Positions 9,870 to 17,570 of a stretch of DNA of 64,000 bases are shown here, in pieces (within the stretch, counting starts at the first letter, position 1; each line of letters begins with the position of its first letter). Source of the stretch: Streptomyces sp. NBC_00239 (lineage in GTDB: Bacteria > Actinomycetota > Actinomycetes > Streptomycetales > Streptomycetaceae). The translations under genes and the position numbers were made by a program. Under the pieces are notes generated by a model. That model worked only from the letters and a program-made list of their open reading frames with translations. It did no database searches and had not been told where the DNA came from. Location: NCBI RefSeq assembly GCF_036194065.1, contig NZ_CP108095.1, positions 5,766,001 to 5,830,000 on the forward strand. The letters are read 5' to 3'.

Positions 9870-11387
9870 ATGAGTCATGGGCGTCACGTCACCATGCTCA
9901 CCGAAGGCACCTACCCGCACGTCCACGGGGGCGTCAGCACCTGGTGCGACCAACTGGTGCGCGGCATGCCGGAGGTCGACTTCAACGTCGTCGCCCTCAC
10001 CGGCACCGGTCGCGAGCCCGTCACCTGGGAACTCCCGCGCAACGTGTACCGGCACAGCGCCGTACCGCTCTGGGGCCCGCCGCCGCACCGCAGCCGCCGC
10101 GCACCCCTCCGGGGCCGCGCCCACCGCCGGTTCACCGAGACGTACGAGCGGTTCCTGCACTCCCTGCTCGATCCCGGCACCGACGGCTTCTCGGCGGCGC
10201 TGTACGAACTCGCCGAACTCGCCCGCGCCGGGCGGCTCTCGACGGCCATGCGCTCCGAGTCCGTCCTGCGCACCCTGATGTCCGTCTGGGTGCGGCCGGG
10301 GCTGGCCACCGCCGCCGCCCGCCCCACCATCCACGACGCGCTCACCGCCACCGACCTGCTGGAACACGCGCTGCGGCCGCTGTCCGTGCGCATCCCGCAG
10401 GACTGCGTCGCGCACGCCGTCAGCAGCGGCCTCGCCACCCTGCCCGCGCTCGCCGCCAAACGCCTCGACGGGGTGCCGTTCCTCCTCACCGAGCACGGCA
10501 TCTACCTGCGCGAGCGCTACCTCGGCTACCGCAGCGCCGCCCAGCGCTGGCCGGTCAAGGCGCTCATGCTCGGCTTCTACCGCGAGCTCAACTCCGAGGG
10601 CTACCGGCAGGCCGACCTCATCACCCCGTGCAACCAGTACAACCGCCGCTGGGAAGAGCGCGGCGGCGCGCCCGCCGACCGGATCCGCACCGTCTACAAC
10701 GGCGTGGACCCGCACGTCTTCCCCGAGGCCGGGGCCGAACCGGAAGTCCCCACCCTCAGCTGGTGCGGCCGGATCGACCCCATCAAGGACCTGGAGACCC
10801 TCGTCCGGGCGTACGCGCTGATGCGCGCCGAGCTGCCCGCCCTGCGGCTGCGGCTGTTCGGCCCGGTCCCGGCCGGCTGCGAGGACTACCGCACGCGCCT
10901 GGAGAAACTCGCCGCCGAACTCGGTGTGAGCGACGGAATCACGTACGAAGGAAGGATCAGCCAGGTCGCCAAGGCGTACGCGGCCGGCAGCATCGTGATG
11001 CTCTCCAGCATCAGCGAGGGCTTCCCCTTCAGCATCATCGAGGCCATGTCCTGCGGCCGCACGACCGTCTCCACGGACGTCGGCGGAGTCCGCGAGGCCG
11101 TCGGCGACACCGGCCTCGTCGTCCCGCCCCGCGAACCCGAACTGATGGCCCGCGCCACCCTCGCCCTGCTGCGCGACGACGAGCGAAGAGCCGAGCTCGG
11201 CCGGCTCTCCCGGCAGCGCGTGGTCGAGAAGTTCACCCTGCACCGCTCGGTCGACGGCTTCCGCCACATCTACCGCGAACTCGCCCGCGGCCCCGTGCCG
11301 GTGGACCCGCCGCGCGCCTCGCAGGACGCCTGGACCATGGCCGACCCCTGGTACCGGGAGCTCGCCGCCGACGGGAGCGCCTGGTGA
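9870..11387 (+). CDS. pelF: PelF-type GT4 glycosyltransferase
   Basis: Cytosolic retaining glycosyltransferase, 505 residues, predicted to polymerise a hexosamine-containing exopolysaccharide from UDP-sugars. The N-terminus has the PelF hallmark TEGTYPHVHGGVSTWCDQLV, then the family insert and LLTEHGIYLRER. The GT4 C-terminal Rossmann half shows WCGRIDPIKDLETLVRAYAL and the nucleotide-sugar E-x7-E motif SEGFPFSIIEAMSCG. In Pseudomonas PelF uses UDP-GalNAc/GlcNAc and works with the flippase-like PelG. Here the next gene overlaps it by 4 bp (GTGA) and encodes a protein with about 12 membrane segments. No PelD-like c-di-GMP receptor or PelE is present. The neighbouring GH114, GH135 and CE18 genes point to a galactosamine-type polymer. 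Confidence 0.85.
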   Translation: MSHGRHVTMLTEGTYPHVHGGVSTWCDQLVRGMPEVDFNVVALTGTGREPVTWELPRNVYRHSAVPLWGPPPHRSRRAPLRGRAHRRFTETYERFLHSLLDPGTDGFSAALYELAELARAGRLSTAMRSESVLRTLMSVWVRPGLATAAARPTIHDALTATDLLEHALRPLSVRIPQDCVAHAVSSGLATLPALAAKRLDGVPFLLTEHGIYLRERYLGYRSAAQRWPVKALMLGFYRELNSEGYRQADLITPCNQYNRRWEERGGAPADRIRTVYNGVDPHVFPEAGAEPEVPTLSWCGRIDPIKDLETLVRAYALMRAELPALRLRLFGPVPAGCEDYRTRLEKLAAELGVSDGITYEGRISQVAKAYAAGSIVMLSSISEGFPFSIIEAMSCGRTTVSTDVGGVREAVGDTGLVVPPREPELMARATLALLRDDERRAELGRLSRQRVVEKFTLHRSVDGFRHIYRELARGPVPVDPPRASQDAWTMADPWYRELAADGSAW

Positions 11388-12919
11388 GCGGCGGGCTGTG
11401 GCTGACGCCCGGCAGCCGCTCCGGCGACGACACCCTGGCGCTGATCCCGCGCCCGCGCCGCGGCGCCCCGGCGGCGGCCGCCGACCCGATGGAGGAGCTC
11501 GCCACCCGGCTGGAACGGTTCGTCGAGGCGGCCGTCCACCCCGACGAGATCGCCGCCATCCTGGAATCCGACGGGATGACCGACGAGCACATCCGCCTCA
11601 CCTACGGCCGCCACGACTCCTTCGCCCTCGCCGAGGCGCTGTACGCGCGGGTGCCGCGGGCCTTCCCCGAACCGGAGGGCGGCGGCGACCCCTGGAAGGT
11701 CTCGCTCGTCGCCTGCCTCCTGCGGGGAGTCGTCTTCGCGCTGCCCGGACTGGCGTACGTGCTGGGGGCGCCGCTGCTCGAAGGCCCCCCGGACCGCCTC
11801 GGGCTGCCCTCGGGCACCCTCACCCTGCTGGCGGGCGCGCTCATCGGCTGGGTCTGGGACCAGACCCTCTCCCACCGGGCGTACTCCTGGCTGGGCCTGG
11901 GCGACCGGGCCGCCGCCGGACGCACCCTGCTGGTCGGCGCCCCCGCCGGGGCGCTGCTCGGCGGCGCGGCCGCCCTCGCCGTGCCCGGCCCGGGCTTCTC
12001 GGTGGCCTTCGCCGCCGGCCAGGCCTGCTACGTCGGCGCGGCCACCGTCCTGCTGGTGCTCGGCCGCGAACGCCTGCTGCTGTGCGCGCTCGCCCCGATG
12101 GCCGTGGGCTCCCTCGTGGCCCTCGCCGTCGGCCTGCCCACACCGGTACGGGTGGCCCTGCTGGCCCTCTCGCTGCTGGCCGCCTGCACGCTGGCCGTCC
12201 GCGAACTCCCGGTCGCCGAAGGGGCCCGGGCCGCGGCCGCCCGGCTGCGCGACCGGCGAGCGGCCCGGGTGCCGGGCGGCGCGGTGCGCTGGCGGATGCT
12301 GCGGGGCGCGGAGGACGAGTTCGTGCCGCGCGGCCCCCGCTTCACCGACTCCGTGCCGTACGGGGTGTTCGGGCTGGGCACCGGCGTGCTCGTGCTGTAC
12401 GCGGCGCTGGGCGAGGTGCTGGCGGGCGGGCCCGCGGCGGCCGCCGCCGCCCCCTCCGCGGTCGCGCTCACCCTCAGCATGGGCCCGGCCGAATGGCTGC
12501 TGCACCGTTTCCGCAGCGGCAGCCTGGCCGGCCTGCGCTCCGCCCGCACCCCCGCCGGCTTCCGGCGGCAGATGGCGCTGACCCTCGCCCGCTGCCTGGC
12601 GGTCTACCTGTGCGTGCTGCTGGCCCTCGGCGTCACCGGCACCCTGCTGTGGCCCGGCGCGCCCGGCCTCGGCGGGGTCCGGCTGGCCACGCTGCTGCTG
12701 CTCGGCGCGGTCATGTGGACCGGGCTGCTGCTCCAGTCGTTCGGCGCGGTCCGGCTCGCGGCCGGGGTGTGCGCGCTGGCCGCGGCCGCGCAGAGCGCCG
12801 CGTTCCTGACCGGCGCCGGACACCCGAGGCTGGTGCAGGCGGCGGTGGCGGCCGTGGCCGCCGCGGTGCTGTCCGCCCTGGTCTGCGTACTCCTCGGCCG
12901 CGCGACGGCCCACCGCTGA
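11384..12919 (+). CDS. Multi-spanning membrane protein, candidate polysaccharide exporter
   Basis: A 511-residue protein starting at GTG 11384, which overlaps the pelF stop (GTGA), so it is translationally coupled. The first 100 residues are soluble, with a helical segment around LERFVEAAVHPDEIAAILE and TYGRHDSFALAEALY. About 12 hydrophobic helices follow in two blocks of six, separated by a charged loop (around residues 275-325). Twelve helices in 6+6 is the layout of MOP-superfamily flippases such as PelG, but I do not recognise the sequence as PelG and no motif proves transport. By position it is the likely membrane partner of PelF, carrying the nascent polymer across the membrane. This is inference from topology and operon context. 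Confidence 0.7.
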   Translation: MSGGLWLTPGSRSGDDTLALIPRPRRGAPAAAADPMEELATRLERFVEAAVHPDEIAAILESDGMTDEHIRLTYGRHDSFALAEALYARVPRAFPEPEGGGDPWKVSLVACLLRGVVFALPGLAYVLGAPLLEGPPDRLGLPSGTLTLLAGALIGWVWDQTLSHRAYSWLGLGDRAAAGRTLLVGAPAGALLGGAAALAVPGPGFSVAFAAGQACYVGAATVLLVLGRERLLLCALAPMAVGSLVALAVGLPTPVRVALLALSLLAACTLAVRELPVAEGARAAAARLRDRRAARVPGGAVRWRMLRGAEDEFVPRGPRFTDSVPYGVFGLGTGVLVLYAALGEVLAGGPAAAAAAPSAVALTLSMGPAEWLLHRFRSGSLAGLRSARTPAGFRRQMALTLARCLAVYLCVLLALGVTGTLLWPGAPGLGGVRLATLLLLGAVMWTGLLLQSFGAVRLAAGVCALAAAAQSAAFLTGAGHPRLVQAAVAAVAAAVLSALVCVLLGRATAHR

Positions 12920-12967
12920 GCGACATCGATGCGCACACCGAAACGGACCCGGAGACAGAAGGACGCC

Positions 12968-13615
12968 ATGCTGCTGGTGCCGCTCTACGAGCACCCCGCC
13001 GACCGGCCCGAGGCCTGGGAGGCCGTCATCCGGTCCGCCGACCGGCTGTACGCGGTCGTGCTCAACCCCGACAGCGGCCCCGGCGCCGCGCCCGACGAGC
13101 GGTTCGCCGCGGTCTCGGAGCGGCTGCGGGCCGCCGACGTGCCGGTGCTCGGCTACACCGACACCGACTACGGGCGCCGCCCGCACCCCGACGTCGTCCA
13201 AGACCTGCTGCGCTACCGGGACTGGTACGGCGCCGACGGCGCCTTCCTCGACCAGGCGGCCGCCGAACGGGAGCTGCTGCCGCACTACCGGCGGCTGTCG
13301 GTGGCCGCCCGCGCCGCGGGTGCCCGTACGGTCGTGCTCAACCACGGTGCCCACCCGCACCCCGGATTCGCCGAACTCGCCGACCTGCTGGTCACGTTCG
13401 AAGGCCCCTGGGACGCCTACCAGGAGGCGGTGGTGCCCGAGTGGACGGCGGGCCACCCCGCCGAGCGGTTCTGCCACCTCGTGTACGCGGTCCCGGCGGG
13501 CGCCCCCACCGCCGAACTCGCCCTGGCCCGCCGGGCCGCCGTGCACTGCGCGGTGCCCGGCGCGGGCACCCACCCGTGGGGCACCCTGCCGCACACCCTG
13601 GAGCCCGCCGGATGA
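12968..13615 (+). CDS. Spherulin-4 family glycoside hydrolase (GH135, Sph3-like)
   Basis: A 215-residue single-domain protein with the spherulin-4 pattern in order: LLVPLYEHP at the N-terminus, VVLNPDSGPG, VLGYTDTDYG, the acidic YGADGAFLDQAA, VVLNHGAHPHP and LVTFEGPW. Aspergillus Sph3 (GH135) cleaves galactosaminogalactan and is needed to make it. I chose ATG 12968 because GAAGGA lies 4 nt upstream and it gives the family N-terminus; an in-frame ATG at 12929 adds 13 basic residues. No signal peptide or membrane helix is visible with either start, so unlike its fungal relative it appears cytosolic. Its stop overlaps the next gene (ATGA). Confidence 0.82.
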   Translation: MLLVPLYEHPADRPEAWEAVIRSADRLYAVVLNPDSGPGAAPDERFAAVSERLRAADVPVLGYTDTDYGRRPHPDVVQDLLRYRDWYGADGAFLDQAAAERELLPHYRRLSVAARAAGARTVVLNHGAHPHPGFAELADLLVTFEGPWDAYQEAVVPEWTAGHPAERFCHLVYAVPAGAPTAELALARRAAVHCAVPGAGTHPWGTLPHTLEPAG

Positions 13616-14472
13616 GCCGGCGGGCCGCGCGGCGGCTGCCCGTCCTCCTGCCGGTCCTGCTGGCCCTGTTGCTCGCGGCCTGCACCGCGCCGCCGCCGGA
13701 CCGGCAGCAGGGCCGGCAGCAGGATCCGAAGCAGGGCCGGGACGGGGACGGGGGCCGGGAGCGGCCGGCCGGCGGGCACTGGCAGCCGCGCCCGGGACTG
13801 GCCTGGCAGTGGCAGTTGAGCGGGCGCCTCGACCGCTCGGTGGACGTGCCCGTCTACGACGTCGACGGGTTCACGACCGGCGCCGCCGACGTGGCCGCCC
13901 TGCACCGGGACGGCCGCCGGGTCATCTGTTACCTGTCCACCGGCGCCTGGGAGGACTTCCGGCCGGACGCCGGGGACTTCCCGCGGGCGGTCGTCGGCCG
14001 CCCCAACGGCTGGGAGGGCGAACGCTGGCTCGACATCCGCCGGATCCGCGTGCTGGAGCCGCTGATGGCCCGCCGCCTGGACATGTGCCGGGCGAAGGGC
14101 TTCGACGCGGTCGAGCCGGACAACATGGACGGCTACCGCAACCGCACCGGTTTCCCGCTGACCGCCGCCGACCAGCTCCGCTACAACCGGCTGGTCGCCC
14201 GCCTCGCGCACGAGCGCGGCCTGGCCGTCGGCCTGAAGAACGACCTGGACCAGATCCCGCAGTTGGTGGGCGACTTCGACTTCGCGGTCAACGAGCAGTG
14301 CGCCGAGTACGCCGAGTGCGAGCGGCTGACGCCCTTCGTCCGCGCGGGCAAGGCCGTCTTCCACGCCGAGTACGAGCTGCCCGTGGCCCGCTTCTGCGCG
14401 CAGAGCCGGCGCCTGGGCCTGAGTTCCCTGCTGAAGGAGTACGAACTGGGCCCCTGGCGCCGCACCTGCTGA
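13612..14472 (+). CDS. GH114 endo-alpha-1,4-polygalactosaminidase-like lipoprotein (Ega3-like)
   Basis: A 286-residue exported glycosidase. The N-terminus is a lipoprotein signal peptide with lipobox LLAAC, then a Gln/Gly/Asp-rich linker and one GH114 TIM-barrel domain starting near WQWQLSG. Family motifs are VPVYDVDGF, VICYLSTGAWEDFR, the acidic pair region FDAVEPDNMDGY (D165, E168, D170, D173) and FAVNEQC (E228). GH114 enzymes cut alpha-1,4-linked galactosamine; fungal Ega3 is the characterised example. It is coupled to the GH135 gene by ATGA overlap and closes the exopolysaccharide block. Anchored outside the membrane, it could trim or release the deacetylated polymer. Assignment to GH114 is strong; the exact substrate is inferred. 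Confidence 0.88.
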   Translation: MSRRAARRLPVLLPVLLALLLAACTAPPPDRQQGRQQDPKQGRDGDGGRERPAGGHWQPRPGLAWQWQLSGRLDRSVDVPVYDVDGFTTGAADVAALHRDGRRVICYLSTGAWEDFRPDAGDFPRAVVGRPNGWEGERWLDIRRIRVLEPLMARRLDMCRAKGFDAVEPDNMDGYRNRTGFPLTAADQLRYNRLVARLAHERGLAVGLKNDLDQIPQLVGDFDFAVNEQCAEYAECERLTPFVRAGKAVFHAEYELPVARFCAQSRRLGLSSLLKEYELGPWRRTC

Positions 14473-14523
14473 CGCACGCCCCGCCGGCCGTCGGCGCTCG
14501 GCGCGTCGGCGGTCAATCGTCGC

Positions 14524-14579
14524 CGTCAGCCGTCAGCCGTCAGCCGTCAGCCGTCAGCCGTCAGCCGTCAGCCGTAAGC
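14524..14579. repeat. Heptanucleotide tandem repeat (CGTCAGC)7 plus one variant
   Basis: Seven perfect copies of CGTCAGC (14524-14572) followed by CGTAAGC (14573-14579), lying in the 121-bp gap between the convergent GH114 and cobS genes. A further CGGTCAGCC sits next to the cobS stop codon. Copy number of such an array is likely to vary between strains. Confidence 0.95.
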
Positions 14580-14593
14580 CGTCGCGTCGGCGG

Positions 14594-15409
14594 TCAGCCG
14601 AAGGTCAGCACCACCAGGGCGGCCGTCGCGGAGCACTCGGCGGTGGCGCCGAACACGTCCCCGGTCACCCCGCCGAACCGGCCCACGCACCGCCGCAGCA
14701 CGAACTCGGCCATCGCCAGCCCCGCGAGCACGGCGGCCCCGCTCTGCGCGGCCGCCGGGATCCCGAACGGCAGCGCCGCCGCCGCGCAGCCGGCCGTCAC
14801 CGCCACGGCCGCCGCCAGCGCGGCCCGTACCGGCACCGCACCCGCCACCGTCGCGCCCAGACCCTCGGGCCGGGCCGGCGGGACGCCCGCCCGCGAGGCC
14901 AGGGTGAGGGCGAGCCGCGCGGTCACCCCCGCGACGACGGCCGCGAGCGCGCCGTGCGCCCAGCCCTCCCCGTACAGCTCGGTGAGTGCCGCGGTCTGCA
15001 GGCCCAGGACCAGCAGCAGGGCGATGACGCCGAACGGCCCGATGTCGGACTGCTTCATGATGCGCAGCGCGTCCTCGGCGGGCTTGGCGCTGCCGAGGCC
15101 GTCCGCGGTGTCGGCGAGCCCGTCCAGGTGCAGCCCCCGCGTCAGCAGGGCGGGTACCGCCGTGGTGGCCACCGCGGCGAGCAGCGGACCGGACCCGAGC
15201 AGCAGCAGGGCGCAGCCCAGCGCGGCCGAGCCCAGGCCGACGACCAGCCCGGCCACCGGGGCGCAGGCCATGCCGGTGCGGGCGGCGGGCCGGTCCCAGC
15301 GGGTGATCCGGGCGGGCAGCACGGTCAGGGTGCCGAAGGCGAAGCGGAGGCCGTCGACGAGGTGCGCCCGCTCGGCGGGCGGGGGCGTGGGTGGAGGCGT
15401 TTCGGTCAT
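14594..15409 (-). CDS. cobS: Adenosylcobinamide-GDP ribazoletransferase (cobalamin synthase)
   Basis: Integral membrane enzyme that joins adenosylcobinamide-GDP and alpha-ribazole in the last stage of cobalamin assembly, 271 residues from ATG 15409. Recognised from LRFAFGTLTVLPAR near the N-terminus, the acidic catalytic motif RGLHLDGLADTADGLG, KQSDIGPFGV and the C-terminal GGVTGDVFGATAE. Five to seven hydrophobic segments follow. A GTG at 15436 would add nine residues; no good ribosome binding site decides between them. cobU and cobT are 4-6 kb away on the other strand, so the nucleotide-loop pathway is split in this chromosome. No cobalamin riboswitch was recognised upstream. Confidence 0.92.
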   Translation of the reverse strand: MTETPPPTPPPAERAHLVDGLRFAFGTLTVLPARITRWDRPAARTGMACAPVAGLVVGLGSAALGCALLLLGSGPLLAAVATTAVPALLTRGLHLDGLADTADGLGSAKPAEDALRIMKQSDIGPFGVIALLLVLGLQTAALTELYGEGWAHGALAAVVAGVTARLALTLASRAGVPPARPEGLGATVAGAVPVRAALAAAVAVTAGCAAAALPFGIPAAAQSGAAVLAGLAMAEFVLRRCVGRFGGVTGDVFGATAECSATAALVVLTFG

Positions 15410-15479
15410 CGCCGCGAACGCTACCCGGCCCGCCACCCGGGTAAGTTACGCATTACGCACCAAAACGGGAGCTGGTGGT

Positions 15480-16259
15480 ATGGGTCACTGGTGGTATCGG
15501 AACATCATCGAACCGGGCAAGCTCCCACTGTTGCTGGCGCTCGTGTCGTTCGTGATGTCCTTCCTGGTCACCCGTACGATCACCCGCCTGATCCGGGCCG
15601 GCCGGGGCCCCTTCAAGAACATCACCCCGGGCGGTGTGCACGTCCACCACGTGGTCCCCGGCGTGATCCTCACCGTCATCGGCGGGTTCGGCTCGATCGG
15701 CAGCGCCCACCACAGCGTCGGGGGGATGGTCTCCGCCGTGCTCTTCGGCCTCGGGGCGGGTCTGGTCCTCGACGAGTTCGCCCTGGTGCTGCACCTGGAC
15801 GACGTCTACTGGAGCGAGCAGGGCCGCAAGAGCGTGGAGATCGTGGTGCTCACCGCCGCGCTGGTGGCCCTGGTGCTCGGCGGTTTCCTGCCGTTCGGCG
15901 TGAACGAGCTGACCCAGGAGGAGCGGCACAGCCGCGGGCTGGTCGTCTTGAACACGGCCACGAACTTCTTCCTCGCCCTGATCGCCCTGTGGAAGGGGAA
16001 GGCGCGCACGGCCCTGTTCGGCACCGTGATCCCCTTCGTGGCGCTGGTCGGCGCGGTCCGGCTGGCCCGGCCCGGTTCCCCGTACGCCAGGAAGTTCTAC
16101 GCGAACCGCCCGCGGGCCCGCGCGAAGGCGGGACTGCGGGCGTACCGCCACGACCGGCGGTGGGCGGGGCCCGGCCGCAAGATCCACGACTGGATCGGCG
16201 GCGCCCCGGACCCGGCCCCCGACCGGAGCGTCAGCCCGGAATCAGACCGTCGTCATTGA
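15480..16259 (+). CDS. Conserved actinobacterial membrane protein
   Basis: A 259-residue protein of unknown function starting at ATG 15480, 8-9 nt after GGGAG. An N-terminal helix (PLLLALVSFVMSFLVTRTI) is followed by an invariant-looking stretch FKNITPGGVHVHHVVPG. Three or four more hydrophobic helices follow, separated by an acidic segment ALVLHLDDVYWSEQGRKSVE. The C-terminus is basic and cytoplasmic-looking (FYANRPRARAKAGLR). The His-rich HVHHVVPG and LHLDDVYW could bind metal, but that is only a suggestion. Its last 29 bp overlap the 3' end of the convergent pspAA gene. I do not recognise a characterised family. Confidence 0.75.
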   Translation: MGHWWYRNIIEPGKLPLLLALVSFVMSFLVTRTITRLIRAGRGPFKNITPGGVHVHHVVPGVILTVIGGFGSIGSAHHSVGGMVSAVLFGLGAGLVLDEFALVLHLDDVYWSEQGRKSVEIVVLTAALVALVLGGFLPFGVNELTQEERHSRGLVVLNTATNFFLALIALWKGKARTALFGTVIPFVALVGAVRLARPGSPYARKFYANRPRARAKAGLRAYRHDRRWAGPGRKIHDWIGGAPDPAPDRSVSPESDRRH

Positions 16260-16509
16260 GCATCCGGCGGACCTCTTCGAGGCCCGCGTCGGGCGCCGGC
16301 AGGATCAGCTCGGAGGGTTCCAGCGCATCGTCCGGCAGTGCCGAGCCGAGCTCGCGCACCCTGTCGAGCAGCGCGTGCAGGGTGCGCCGGAAACCGTCCT
16401 CGTCGCCGCTCTCCATCTCGGCGAGGAGCTCGTCGTCCAGGGTGTTGAGCTCGGCGACGTGCGCGTCGGCGAGCTCGACCTGGCCTTCCCCCATGATGCG
16501 GACGATCAT
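16231..16509 (-). CDS. pspAA: PspA-associated protein PspAA
   Basis: A 92-residue protein beginning MIVRIMGEGQVELAD, the form of the small PspA-associated partner found next to PspA in actinobacteria. It has a beta-rich N-terminal part (VELADAHVAELNTLDDEL) followed by acidic helices and a C-terminal MLNDDGLIPG tail. It begins 15 bp after the pspA stop codon, so the two are one operon. It probably modulates PspA assembly in envelope stress; its biochemical role is not established to my knowledge. The 3' end overlaps the convergent membrane-protein gene by 29 bp. Confidence 0.78.
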   Translation of the reverse strand: MIVRIMGEGQVELADAHVAELNTLDDELLAEMESGDEDGFRRTLHALLDRVRELGSALPDDALEPSELILPAPDAGLEEVRRMLNDDGLIPG

Positions 16510-16524
16510 GACGGGCCCCGTTCC

Positions 16525-17316
16525 CTACTGCTTGTCGAAGCGGTGGGGCTGCGCGGGACGGGTGCCGCCGTTCTGCGCGCCGCCCTCGATGGCCGGTGCC
16601 TGCGGGGACCCGCCGGCCAGCTCGGCCTTCATGCGCTGGAGCTCCAGCTCCACGTCGGTGCCGCCGGAGAGCCGGTCCAGCTCGGCCTGGATGTCGTCCT
16701 TGGAGCCGAGGCCCGACCGGTCGTCGAGGGCGCCGGAGGCCAACAGCTCGTCGATCGCGCCGGCGCGGGCCTGGAGCTGCGCCGTCTTGTCCTCGGCGCG
16801 CTGGATCGCCAGACCGACGTCGCTCATCTCCTCCGAGATGCCGGAGAAGGACTCGGCGATCCGGGTCTGCGCCTGGGCCGCCGTGTACGTGGCCTTGATC
16901 GTCTCCTTGCGGGTGCGGAAGGCGTCGACCTTGGCCTGCAGGCGCTGGGCGGCGAGGGTGAGCTTCTCCTCCTCGCCCTGGAGCGTCTGGTGCTGCACCT
17001 CGAGGTCGCTGACCTGCTGCTGGAGCGATGCGCGGCGGCTGAGGGCCTCACGGGCCAGGTCCTCGCGGCCGAGCGCGAGCGCCTTGCGGCCCTGGTCCTC
17101 CAGCTTGGCGGACTGGCCCTGCAGCTGGTTCAGCTGGAGTTCCAGGCGCTTGCGCGAGGTCGCGACGTCGGCGACACCGCGGCGCACCTTCTGCAGCAGT
17201 TCCAGCTGCTTCTGGTACGAGTAGTCGAGGGTCTCGCGAGGGTCCTCGGCCCGGTCAAGGGCCTTGTTCGCCTTCGCGCGGAAGATCATCCCCATACGCT
17301 TCATGACACCGCTCAT
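16525..17316 (-). CDS. pspA: Phage-shock protein A / IM30 homologue
   Basis: Peripheral membrane ESCRT-III-like protein that stabilises a damaged cytoplasmic membrane, 263 residues. The start ATG 17316 gives the family N-terminus MKRMGMIFRAKANKALDRAEDP, an amphipathic helix plus the dimer region. Long coiled-coil helices follow (YSYQKQLELLQKVRRGVADV and on, to about residue 205). The Streptomyces-type C-terminal extension LSGGTDVELELQRMKAEL ends in a Pro/Gln-rich tail. The open frame extends 14 residues upstream to 17358, but that part is not family-like. GAAGGGGG lies 11-18 nt upstream of ATG. It is the first gene of a two-gene operon with pspAA. Confidence 0.9.
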   Translation of the reverse strand: MSGVMKRMGMIFRAKANKALDRAEDPRETLDYSYQKQLELLQKVRRGVADVATSRKRLELQLNQLQGQSAKLEDQGRKALALGREDLAREALSRRASLQQQVSDLEVQHQTLQGEEEKLTLAAQRLQAKVDAFRTRKETIKATYTAAQAQTRIAESFSGISEEMSDVGLAIQRAEDKTAQLQARAGAIDELLASGALDDRSGLGSKDDIQAELDRLSGGTDVELELQRMKAELAGGSPQAPAIEGGAQNGGTRPAQPHRFDKQ

Positions 17317-17570
17317 GGGCTTCGCGCGCCCCCTTCTCGACGGACTTCGGCTCGGCACTCACACAGCACCCACAGTACGCGGGCCCTGCTTCCATTAGCT
17401 CACTGTTCCACTGCTTCTGCGCTCCTCCTGGAGGACGAGCATGGTGCCTCCGTCCTCCGGCTTGAGGATTAGGTGCGACCCGCAGTCACACCCGTGAAGA
17501 CGCCCGTCGTTGCCGGATCGTTCCCCGCGGGGGTGGGGTCCGTGCTCCGTAGCCCGTACCCTTGGGTTTT

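Noticed and set aside
9594..13594. Long minus-strand frames opposite the pelF and membrane-protein genes (557 and 774 codons)
   Set aside because: Composition is Gly/Gln/Arg/His-biased with no motifs. The opposite-strand genes have strong family motifs and coupled overlaps.
14473..15479. Cobalamin riboswitch for cobS, cobU or cobT
   Set aside because: No B12-box-like sequence was seen upstream of any of the three genes.
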